A DNA stretch of 64,000 bases from Gammaproteobacteria bacterium (GTDB taxonomy: Bacteria > Pseudomonadota > Gammaproteobacteria > Steroidobacterales > XN24), in NCBI GenBank assembly GCA_029287575.1, contig JARFQW010000064.1:1-64000 (forward strand), read 5' to 3'. Position numbers and translations under genes: made by a program. Below the pieces are notes generated by a model. The model was not told the DNA's origin and did no database searches. It saw only the letters and a list, made by a program, of their open reading frames with translations. How positions within the stretch are numbered: the first letter of the stretch is position 1; each line of letters opens with the position of its first letter. Shown in pieces: positions 25,223 to 33,242 of the stretch.

Positions 25223-26878
25223 TCAGCCGCCGGACCCGGTGGTGGGCTCGGGCACCGGCTCGGGAACGGACGGCGCCAGCGGCCTCGGCCGATAGACCGG
25301 ATCGCTCAGAGGAAAGGGCACGGTGGCCGCCTGCTGATTCTCGTAAAGGGCAAGATTGGTCTTGTGCCACTGTGCCCGCGACGTATCGCCCTGTTTTAAG
25401 GCTTCGAAAATTGCCTGGGTCTGAAAATCCACGGCATCCTCGAATCGGCCGTTGGCCGCGCACGCCATTGCCAGCGTTTCCGCCTCTGCCAGCCCCGGGC
25501 TGTCCCCATAGCGGGCTTCGGCCGCATCCAGGGCCTGCTGGCGCTGCTCGGCGGTGGCGGCCGGGCACGTGGAATAGGCGCGGGCCAGCGCGACAAGAAT
25601 GTCGCCGTCACCCTTGGACAGCTTCAGCGCCCGCAGCAGGGACTGCTGGGCGAGTTCGCATTCCCCGTCGGCAAGCCACGCCAGACCGAGCAGGTACTGC
25701 ACCTCGGTCTCCTCGGGCAGCTGGCGAATGATCTGTGAGTAGTGCTCCGAGGCCTCGCTGAACTCTCCCTGGCGCATCAGGGAATTGGCCAGAAGCATAC
25801 GTGGCTGAACCAGTTCCGGCCGCGTTTCCAGAGCCCGCGCGTAGTAGCGATCCGCCTCGGGCTGCTGGCCCTTCTGCTCCATGATCATGCCGACGAGAAA
25901 CGCCGCGTCGGGCCGCTCGGGCTGCTGGGACAACACCCGGGCGAAAGTCAGCAAGGCGTCGTCGGTATCGCCCATGCCGGCCTGCAGCTTGCCCATTTCG
26001 ACGAGCGCCTCCGTATTGTCCGGCTCGATGGAGGTGGCCAGTTCATAGAAACGCAGCGCCACGTCCGGGCGGCCCACCTGGACGGCCTTGCGGGCGTCTT
26101 CCAGGTAACCCGAGGCGCCCTGGGTCAGCGCCTGAACAAAGGCAAGCAGCGGATCGTCGATCGTGGGCACCCGCTGCCCGGCCTTGTCCAGCTCGGCCCT
26201 CGCTTCGTCCCGGCGACCCAGCTCCCGATACGCCAGACCCAGCTGGTAGTGCACCTGGGTGGCCTCCGGCTGTTTCTCGAGGGCCCGGCGGTAGAGCCCG
26301 ACCGCGCGCTCGAAATCGCCGTTGCCGGCCGCGACTTCACCCATGCCCGCGAGCCCGGCCGCGGCGTCGGGAGACTGATTCAGCACCACTTCGAAGGCGG
26401 CCTCGGCCTCGCGCAGCATTCCGGCATCGAGAAAAACCCGGCCGATCCGGGCGTAGGCGGCGGTGTAGGTGGGCTGGATCGACAGGGCCTTTCGATAGTT
26501 GGCAATGGCCCCTTCAAGGTCACCGGTTTCCTCGGCATAGACCGCGTAGAGATAGGGCCAGCGAGGGTTCTGGGGATCCAGCGCCATGGCGTTGCGGTAG
26601 CAGGCGGCGGCCGCATCCTGCTGCTCCCAGGCCTGATAGTTCATGCCCATCCGGCCATATGCCAGGCCCAGCTGGCGGCCCTCCAGCCGGCCGCGCTGAC
26701 CGCGAAAATAGTCGACCGCCGGTCCCAGCCGATCCCTGATTTCGGGCTTGAGCGTCGACAGCTCGGGATGGGGCACCAGCTCGAGCGAGGGCGCCGATTC
26801 CTCCTGGGCCCGCGCGGATGAGAGCGCCAGCAAGGCCAGCAGACAACACAAGACGGCTCGAACGGTGAACGTGTTCAT
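25223..26878 (-). CDS. Secreted TPR-repeat protein (paralogue of 14455-16029)
   Basis: A 551-residue protein with a clear signal peptide (MNTFTVRAVLCCLLALLALSSARA, cleavage near ARA-Q), followed by TPRs to near the C-terminus and a Pro/Glu tail (PSVPEPVPEPTTGSGG). Its ATG overlaps the stop of the FG-GAP/ASPIC gene by 4 nt. The N-terminal region (LSTLKPEIRDRLGPAVDYF, GMNYQAWEQQDAAAACYRNAM) is clearly related to the secreted TPR protein at 14.5-16.0 kb, and both follow an FG-GAP/ASPIC gene. It is the last gene of the six-gene operon that starts at 37561. It should act in the periplasm as a binding or assembly factor; this is inference from repeats and context. Confidence 0.87.
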   Translation of the reverse strand: MNTFTVRAVLCCLLALLALSSARAQEESAPSLELVPHPELSTLKPEIRDRLGPAVDYFRGQRGRLEGRQLGLAYGRMGMNYQAWEQQDAAAACYRNAMALDPQNPRWPYLYAVYAEETGDLEGAIANYRKALSIQPTYTAAYARIGRVFLDAGMLREAEAAFEVVLNQSPDAAAGLAGMGEVAAGNGDFERAVGLYRRALEKQPEATQVHYQLGLAYRELGRRDEARAELDKAGQRVPTIDDPLLAFVQALTQGASGYLEDARKAVQVGRPDVALRFYELATSIEPDNTEALVEMGKLQAGMGDTDDALLTFARVLSQQPERPDAAFLVGMIMEQKGQQPEADRYYARALETRPELVQPRMLLANSLMRQGEFSEASEHYSQIIRQLPEETEVQYLLGLAWLADGECELAQQSLLRALKLSKGDGDILVALARAYSTCPAATAEQRQQALDAAEARYGDSPGLAEAETLAMACAANGRFEDAVDFQTQAIFEALKQGDTSRAQWHKTNLALYENQQAATVPFPLSDPVYRPRPLAPSVPEPVPEPTTGSGG

Positions 26879-28608
26879 TGATTGATCTCCTCACCGCCGC
26901 CCTGTTCGAGGCGGTGGTAGCGGCCCGGTGCAAGCCCGGGAAACGCTTCCTCGGTCCCGTCGGGCCACACGACCCGGGCGCGGTAGGCGTTCGTCTCCCT
27001 GTCTCCCAGACCGAACAGAATTCTGGGGTCATTGGACGAAGCGTAGCTGCCATCGGCCCGAACCCGGCGCCACATTTCCACGTCACCGACTTCAAGAACG
27101 GCGCGGGCGCCATAGGCGTCGCGTTTGCCGCCGGGCACCATGAGCCGCAAGCCCAGCCAGCGCGCGTCCTGGCCGGTGACGTTGATCAGGAGCCGGGCGG
27201 GGCCTGCATTGTTGGTGATCAGCACGTCTACGTCGCCGTCATCGTCGATGTCCCCGAAGGCAGCCCCCCGGCTGACCAGCGACACCGCGAATGCGGGCCC
27301 CGCGTCATCGGTGACTTCCTTGTAGCGGCCTTCGCCGAGATTCCTGAACAGCTGGTTGCGCTGGTGCAGGGGATAGGGGTCGCCGGCCCGTACGAGTGCG
27401 TCGATCTTCTTGACTGCGCCGTTGACCGAAAGAATGTCCAGCCAGCCGTCGTTGTCGTAGTCGAACCAGGCCGTGCCGAAGCCGGTGTACTGAAAGCTGG
27501 GATTCCCAACCCCCAGCACCGCGGTGTCGTCGTCGAACCAGCCGCTGCCGTCGTTGACGTAGAGCGTGTTGGTTTCCTGGCGGAGATGGGTCATGAACAG
27601 GTCCTCGTCCCCGTCGCCGTCAAAATCCGCGGCATCCACACCCATGCTGGCCTCCGGCATTCCGTCCCGGTTGACAGCGACTCCGGCAATCAGCGCTTCG
27701 TTCTTGAAGGTCCCGTCCCGCTGATTCATCCAGAGCTGGTTGGCCACGCCGTCGTTGGCGACGTAGATGTCCACCCAGCCGTCGCTGTCGAAATCCGCGG
27801 CAATCACGCCCAGGGCACCTCCCCACGCCGCCTCGATCCCTGACGCCTTGCTGACGTCGGTGAACCGGCCGTTGCCGTCGTTGCGAAACAGCGAGTCCGT
27901 ATCCCCGGCGCTGGCCAGCGGTCCGCAGTAGTCCAGTTCCCTCTTCGACAGCCGGCAGGTCCGGCGGTTCTCCAGGCTGTGCTTGACATAGTTGCCGACA
28001 TAGAGGTCCAGATCGCCGTCATGGTCGTAGTCGACCCAGGCCGAACTCACGCTCCAGCGAAGGTCGTCCACGCCGGCGCTGGAAGTCACTTCCTCGAAAC
28101 GGCCGTTCCCGAGATTGCGCCAGAGCTGGTTGGAACCGTAGTTGGCGACGTAAAGGTCCACATGGCCGTCGTTGTCGTAGTCACCGGCGGCCACACCCAT
28201 GCCGTAGCCCGCGGCCACGATGCCGCTGGCCGCGGTGACGTCGGTAAACACGGCCCCTCCGCCGGGTTCGGTGTCGTTCCGGTAGAGCCGGTCTACCAGT
28301 TTGTCGTGGGCCGGGGGAATCAACGCATCCTCGAGGGCATCCGCCGGATTGAGCATGTGGCCCTGAACCACATAGGCGTCCATGTCTCCGTCGCCGTCAT
28401 AGTCGAAGAATGCGGCTCCGGAACCCATCATTTCCGGAAAGTAATAGGCCCCGGTCATCCCGTTGAAATGCACGAAGTCGAGGCCCGACTCAGGCTCCGC
28501 GAACAAGCCCTCCGCGGCCGCCAGGCGAGGCAGGGCGGCGGCCATCAGCAGGCTCATCAAGAGGAAGCGTGGCACGCTCGGGGACCCCGCTGGCGAAAAA
28601 ACGCTCAC
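26875..28608 (-). CDS. Secreted FG-GAP/VCBS beta-propeller with ASPIC/UnbV domain (paralogue of 16022-17809)
   Basis: A 577-residue exported protein. The frame is open to 29193, but the true start is the GTG at 28608. It lies 4 nt after the stop of the upstream gene, has GGGAG before it, and opens into a signal peptide (VPRFLLMSLLMAAALPRLAAA). Seven Ca-binding FG-GAP loops follow (DYDGDGDMDAY, DYDNDGHVDLYVANYG, DYDHDGDLDLYVGNY, DFDSDGWVDIYVAND, DFDGDGDEDLF, DYDNDGWLDIL, DIDDDGDVDVL). The C-terminal ASPIC/UnbV domain is intact (KRDAYGARAVLEVGDV, RRVRADGSYASSNDPR, VVWPDGTEEAF). It is close to the propeller at 16.0-17.8 kb throughout, so the pair with its TPR partner was duplicated. Its ligand is unknown. 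Confidence 0.92.
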   Translation of the reverse strand: MSVFSPAGSPSVPRFLLMSLLMAAALPRLAAAEGLFAEPESGLDFVHFNGMTGAYYFPEMMGSGAAFFDYDGDGDMDAYVVQGHMLNPADALEDALIPPAHDKLVDRLYRNDTEPGGGAVFTDVTAASGIVAAGYGMGVAAGDYDNDGHVDLYVANYGSNQLWRNLGNGRFEEVTSSAGVDDLRWSVSSAWVDYDHDGDLDLYVGNYVKHSLENRRTCRLSKRELDYCGPLASAGDTDSLFRNDGNGRFTDVSKASGIEAAWGGALGVIAADFDSDGWVDIYVANDGVANQLWMNQRDGTFKNEALIAGVAVNRDGMPEASMGVDAADFDGDGDEDLFMTHLRQETNTLYVNDGSGWFDDDTAVLGVGNPSFQYTGFGTAWFDYDNDGWLDILSVNGAVKKIDALVRAGDPYPLHQRNQLFRNLGEGRYKEVTDDAGPAFAVSLVSRGAAFGDIDDDGDVDVLITNNAGPARLLINVTGQDARWLGLRLMVPGGKRDAYGARAVLEVGDVEMWRRVRADGSYASSNDPRILFGLGDRETNAYRARVVWPDGTEEAFPGLAPGRYHRLEQGGGEEINQ

Positions 28609-28612
28609 GATA

Positions 28613-30469
28613 TCACTCCCCGGCACCCGTCGGCTGCGCCACGAGCCATTCGCCGCCCGTTGCCGGAGCGGCATGCGTCGACATCGCGCCGTCGGGCCAG
28701 CGAATCTCCAGCTCCTCGGCCCGGCCATCGGCACCCAGCCCGAAGGTGAGCACCGGCTCGACCTGAGCAAGGTAGCTTCGGGTCGGCATGACCGCGCGTT
28801 CCTGCACCCCGCCAGACCAGCGCAGCCTGGCAACGGCCCCCAGGGCCTCGCGATTCCCGCCCCGGCCTTCCAGACGCACCCGCAGCCACCGATGGCTGGT
28901 CGCCTGGTCGTTGCGGTACAGACGCACCGCCCTGCCGGGCTGGGTGACCGCGATGTCCAGGTCGCCGTCGCCATCGATGTCGGCATAAGCCGCACCGCGG
29001 CCTGCCACCGGTTCGCCCAGATCACCCATGGCGTCCTGGGCCACCGGGACAAACTGGCGCGGACAACCGTCGCCGCAGTTCCAGAACAGCTGCGGCCGCT
29101 GCTCATAACGCTGGCTGGGCTGAACCGCGTTGATCTGATTCTCCACATGGCCATTGGCCTGAAACAGATCGAGACGGCCATCGAGATCCACATCGAAGAA
29201 AAACAGCCCGAAGCTGAGCACGCTGCGGCTGGCCGGGCCCACGCCGGAAATCACCGCCTCGTCGGTAAACACCACGCTTTGTGTGCCGGCGACGTAAAAC
29301 GAGGTCATCTCGTTGGCGAAATTGGCGATGGCGATGATCCGCTCGTCGCGCTGGGGATCCAGACCGCCGTCGATACCCATGGCGCCCGTCGCGTGCCCGG
29401 CGTTGTCGAAGGCAATTCCCAGGGCAACACCGTCCTCGACGAATCGACCGTCGCCCTGATTCATGAAGACGAAGTTGCGCACCGTATCGTTGGCCACGAC
29501 GAGGTCCTGCCACCCGTCACCGTCGAGATCCATCGGCAGGACCGCAAGCGCCTTGCCGGCTGCCTCACCCGTGGCCGGGTTGACCACGCGCACTCCGGCG
29601 GCCTCGCTGACATCGGCGAACGTCCCGTCGCCGAGATTTTCGAACAGAACGTTGAAGGTTCCCGCGAAATTGGTCGGCGGACCATAGGCTCGCCCAATGC
29701 CTGTCATCCGGTAGTCCACTTCGAAATCGATATCCCGGGACCAGCCCACGTAGTTGCAGACAAACAGATCCAGATCACCGTCCCGATCGTGGTCGAGCCA
29801 GGCGGCGCAGGTGCTCCAGTCCGCGTCGCCGCCGCCGACCCCGGCAGCCGCGGTGACATCGGCGAAGCGGCCGTTCCCGAGGTTCCGGAAGAGCCGGTTG
29901 CGACCAACGGCCGTGACAAAAATATCGGTCTGCCCGTCTGCATCGAAATCCGCCACCGCGACGCCCATTCCGTAGAGGGGCGTGTCCAGCCCGGTGCCGG
30001 CCGGGGCCTCTTCGAATCTGCCGGTCCCGTCGTTGAGATACAGGGCCATGGTCGCCGCCGCTTCCGCATCCCAGGGCCATGCCGAGCTGTTGACGAGCAG
30101 CAGATCCGGATCGCCGTCACCGTCGGGATCGAAAAACGCCAGGCCACCGCCCATGGTTTCCGGCAGCAGGCGATCACCCACGGCGCCGTTGGCGTGCACG
30201 AACGACACCCCGGCTGCCGCCGCGGTTTCGGTAAACGGCAGCGCGGGCGGCTCGGGGACCCCGGCCGTGTCAAGCCGTTCCGGTGCAACCAAGACCTGTT
30301 CCTCCACGGCCTCGGGTCCGTCATCACGGGTCAGCCACCAAGCGCCCAGGGCAACCGCCCCGATGGCTCCGAAGGCCACGAGGGAACGGCGCAGCGCGAC
30401 GCCGATCACGGCATCGTTGCCGCCGCGGTGCGAATCGCCGCGACTCTGGTTGTCGGAAGGATGATTCAA
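28613..30469 (-). CDS. Membrane-anchored FG-GAP/VCBS beta-propeller with ASPIC/UnbV domain
   Basis: A 618-residue protein starting with TTG at 30469, overlapping the upstream stop (TTGA). One hydrophobic segment at about 29-48 (LVAFGAIGAVALGAWWL) should act as an uncleaved membrane anchor, placing the rest in the periplasm. Propeller repeats include DPDGDGDPDLLLVN, DFDADGQTDIFV, DHDRDGDLDLFVCNYVG, DLDGDGWQDLVVAND, DVDLDGRLDLFQANGH and DIDGDGDLDIAV. The C-terminus is an ASPIC/UnbV domain (NREALGAVARLRWSGGV, SYLAQVEPVLTFGLG, EIRWPDG). It differs from the other two propellers in its anchor and in extra inserts, such as the NCGDGC segment with two cysteines. It sits between a membrane cytochrome and a secreted propeller. 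Confidence 0.9.
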   Translation of the reverse strand: MNHPSDNQSRGDSHRGGNDAVIGVALRRSLVAFGAIGAVALGAWWLTRDDGPEAVEEQVLVAPERLDTAGVPEPPALPFTETAAAAGVSFVHANGAVGDRLLPETMGGGLAFFDPDGDGDPDLLLVNSSAWPWDAEAAATMALYLNDGTGRFEEAPAGTGLDTPLYGMGVAVADFDADGQTDIFVTAVGRNRLFRNLGNGRFADVTAAAGVGGGDADWSTCAAWLDHDRDGDLDLFVCNYVGWSRDIDFEVDYRMTGIGRAYGPPTNFAGTFNVLFENLGDGTFADVSEAAGVRVVNPATGEAAGKALAVLPMDLDGDGWQDLVVANDTVRNFVFMNQGDGRFVEDGVALGIAFDNAGHATGAMGIDGGLDPQRDERIIAIANFANEMTSFYVAGTQSVVFTDEAVISGVGPASRSVLSFGLFFFDVDLDGRLDLFQANGHVENQINAVQPSQRYEQRPQLFWNCGDGCPRQFVPVAQDAMGDLGEPVAGRGAAYADIDGDGDLDIAVTQPGRAVRLYRNDQATSHRWLRVRLEGRGGNREALGAVARLRWSGGVQERAVMPTRSYLAQVEPVLTFGLGADGRAEELEIRWPDGAMSTHAAPATGGEWLVAQPTGAGE

Positions 30470-33240
30470 CGTGAGGCTGTTGCCGGTCGCGGCGGCTCGA
30501 GGCCCCAGGCCCCGCTCCGCTGCAGGTCGTAGATGACGACGTCCTCGGCCGCATGATCGGCCGCGGGGTCCGCGCGACGGGCCAGTGCGACGGCCCGATC
30601 CCGCGCATTATCGTCCACTTTGTATTTGCCGTGAAGCGCCCGGTGATGATTCGCGGCCTCGGTGTCGCCCAGTTCGGCGAGAACACGGGACAGGCCCCAG
30701 TGTCCCTCTGCGTTTTCGGGGTCCAGCGCCAGCACGTCCCGGAAGAGGCCGGCAGCCTCGGTCAGAAACCCTTCCCGGGCTGTCCGCCGGGCTTCGCCCC
30801 GTTCGAGACGGGAACGCTCGAACAGCGCGGTGGCCATCTCGTTGAGCAGTCGATAATCCCGCGAGAAGTCCAGCCCGCGACGGCGGGCATCCTCGAAGCG
30901 GGTTGCCGTCAGCTCACGATATCCGGCGATCGCCTCGTCGAGAAAACCGTTCTGGCGGTTCAGAACCGCGGTGAAATAGGCCACGGACCAGGGAAACGCC
31001 GGGGGCTCGACGGCGGCGGCGCGGGCCAGCGCGGCGGACGCTTCGGCCAGCCGCCCCTCCCGGAGATAGACGCGGGCGAGATTCAGCGGCCCATGCGATT
31101 TCCCGGCGGCCTCCACCTGCCGGAACGCTGCCTCCGCCTGACGGAGCTCGCCGGCGCGGAGCAAGCCGATGCCATAGTCGTTCCAGCGCTGCCAGCCCGG
31201 CACGTCGGGGACCTTGTGCGAATCAGGCACGGTCCCGGCCACGGGAAAGACAATGCGGTCCGAGGCAATCGTGGTCACCGGCAGATTGTTGCCCGCGAAA
31301 TCCTCGCCCTGGAAATGCGCCATGTAGGTGGCATCGAATTTCCGGTAGCGCAGAGCCACCTCCAGCTCGACCCGGTCTTCGGCCCAGTCGGGCACCCGGA
31401 AACCGAAGTGGGTGACCGAGGCGGCGCCGGGCGGGATCTGGTGGTTGTAAAGGGCGGTGAAGATATCCTCCGCATTGCGCCGGTCGATGCGCCGGCCGTC
31501 GCGATCGATGACATAGCTGTTGACGAAATAGGACCACGGGTCCACGGCGCCGTCGGTCTCCCGTCGGGCTCCGCTGCGCCCGGCCACGCGGCCGTCGACC
31601 GTGAGCGTCACGTCGAGCCAGATTTCGTTGGAATCCGCCGTACCCTGGGTGAACAGATGGCCGAGGGTCAGGGTCCTGAGCACGACGTCCGCCACATAGT
31701 CGCGGCCCGCGCGGACCGACGGCAGTCCGGGCCGCAGCGGCGCCGATGGCAGGGCGGTGATGTCCCGGCCCTCGCGCAGGCCGAAGACGTCCACGCGCAG
31801 GCTGCCTTCAAGCACCTCGCGATGACGGGCGTTCACCCAGTCGGGCATTGAAGCCAGCGCCGGGATGGCCGTGTTGGCCGCGGGAAACTGGTGGTCGTGC
31901 ACGGCCAGCACGCCGCTGTCGTCGAGCACCCGCGCGCCGAAGTCATCGGACGGCCTTGCGGGCATGTGACAGCCGTTGCAGCCGTCATGCGCCTGCTCGG
32001 GATAGTAGAAGCTACGGATCCCGTGACCCGAAACGCCGCTCAGCAGGAAACTGTCGTAGTGATTCTGACCGCGAAGCCAGCGGTACGCGTTCAACGCCTC
32101 GGGCAGGCTCACCTTATGGCAGGTTCCGCAGAACTCCGGTGTCCGGTGGACCGGTTTGAGAAATGTGCGCCGATGGAAATCCGGCTTTGCCTTGATGAGC
32201 GCCCGGTTCACCCAGGCCAGCGCAGGATTTCCCGAGTCCACGAACGGGTAATGGCGTGGCGGTGTCAGGGTGAAATCGGCGTTGCCGCGCGGACTGTTCA
32301 CGGCCGTGACGGAATGACACACGGTGCAGGTCACCCCGGCGCTTGCCGACGGACTGGATCCCAGATCAAAGGCCGGATCGGCCAATTCGCCGGAGAGCAG
32401 GGGCACGGGATCATGACAGCCGGCGCAGAATCGGGCCGCGTCGAGATTGCCGTCCCTCTCGAGAACCATGGCCCGTGTCTCGTTGACGGAAAAGCGATAA
32501 GCCGGGTTATTGAACGACGCGTGCTTGTGAACGCTGTGAGACCACGCTTCGTGTACGTCGGCGTGACACTCGGCGCAGTATTCGTCGTTCATCAGGCGCT
32601 CGGGAGCCACCGGCCCCTCTGCATTTACGCGGATCAGCGCCGGAAAGAACGGCGGCGCCTCGGGCTGAGGAACCGGCTTGGGCGCAAGCCCGGCGTGCAA
32701 GGCCACGCCCAGCCCCGACAGAGCCATTGCCCCGGCCGCCACCCAGCCGCCGATGCGCCAACGGACGGGGCGGCCGGCGAGCCGGTGCAGCACGAACAGC
32801 CACGCCGCGAAAAAAGGCGCCGCCACGTGCAGCCAGTACGCGACGGTCCGACCGGTCGGGTTTCGGATCTCCACCCAGGGCAAACCCCGGGTCAGGAGCA
32901 GACCGGTGATCAGAAGCCCCAGCCCGGTGAGGAACAGCGCATAGCCCACGCGCACGGCGCGCCGGTTCGGGCGGTGGCGAGCCCGCTGCATGTGCAGGAG
33001 GCCGTAGACAACGAAAGGGACAATCAGGACCAGCCCGAGAACCACGTGGGCCAGAAACATGTACTGGTAAAAGTGGCCCTGCAGGCTGTCCCCCGCCGCG
33101 AACTCCGCGAAGGTCACCGCACCCAGGTAGGCCGAGTTGACCGAGAGCACGGCGAACAGGGCAAATACGACAAACAGAATCCGTCGCAGCCCTGGCCCGA
33201 CGACCGGTCGGGGCGCGCGGCGTGGTTCGGGGCCCGTCAT
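30466..33240 (-). CDS. Membrane five-heme cytochrome c with C-terminal TPR domain
   Basis: A 924-residue protein. Residues about 20-185 contain five predicted membrane helices, resembling a short cytochrome b-type membrane domain. Five CxxCH heme c motifs follow: CAECH (222), CAGCH (272), CTVCH (305), CGTCH (371) and CNGCH (421). Additional His residues nearby could be distal ligands. The arrangement resembles cytochrome c554-like multiheme proteins. Residues about 505-670 look like a beta-sandwich, and 685-880 are TPR repeats. The heme part must be periplasmic, with electrons likely passing to or from the quinone pool; this is inference. The start lies 2 nt after the upstream stop and the end overlaps the next gene by 4 nt. 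A five-heme domain ending in TPRs within an FG-GAP operon is unusual. Confidence 0.88.
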   Translation of the reverse strand: MTGPEPRRAPRPVVGPGLRRILFVVFALFAVLSVNSAYLGAVTFAEFAAGDSLQGHFYQYMFLAHVVLGLVLIVPFVVYGLLHMQRARHRPNRRAVRVGYALFLTGLGLLITGLLLTRGLPWVEIRNPTGRTVAYWLHVAAPFFAAWLFVLHRLAGRPVRWRIGGWVAAGAMALSGLGVALHAGLAPKPVPQPEAPPFFPALIRVNAEGPVAPERLMNDEYCAECHADVHEAWSHSVHKHASFNNPAYRFSVNETRAMVLERDGNLDAARFCAGCHDPVPLLSGELADPAFDLGSSPSASAGVTCTVCHSVTAVNSPRGNADFTLTPPRHYPFVDSGNPALAWVNRALIKAKPDFHRRTFLKPVHRTPEFCGTCHKVSLPEALNAYRWLRGQNHYDSFLLSGVSGHGIRSFYYPEQAHDGCNGCHMPARPSDDFGARVLDDSGVLAVHDHQFPAANTAIPALASMPDWVNARHREVLEGSLRVDVFGLREGRDITALPSAPLRPGLPSVRAGRDYVADVVLRTLTLGHLFTQGTADSNEIWLDVTLTVDGRVAGRSGARRETDGAVDPWSYFVNSYVIDRDGRRIDRRNAEDIFTALYNHQIPPGAASVTHFGFRVPDWAEDRVELEVALRYRKFDATYMAHFQGEDFAGNNLPVTTIASDRIVFPVAGTVPDSHKVPDVPGWQRWNDYGIGLLRAGELRQAEAAFRQVEAAGKSHGPLNLARVYLREGRLAEASAALARAAAVEPPAFPWSVAYFTAVLNRQNGFLDEAIAGYRELTATRFEDARRRGLDFSRDYRLLNEMATALFERSRLERGEARRTAREGFLTEAAGLFRDVLALDPENAEGHWGLSRVLAELGDTEAANHHRALHGKYKVDDNARDRAVALARRADPAADHAAEDVVIYDLQRSGAWGLEPPRPATASR

Positions 33241-33242
33241 GG

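Noticed and set aside
28609-29193. N-terminal extension of the secreted propeller gene
   Set aside because: The extra residues overlap the upstream gene in another frame, and the GTG at 28608 gives a ribosome site and a signal peptide.
28463-30532. A 689-residue plus-strand frame over the membrane-anchored propeller
   Set aside because: Antisense to the real propeller gene; no family, start or signal supports it.
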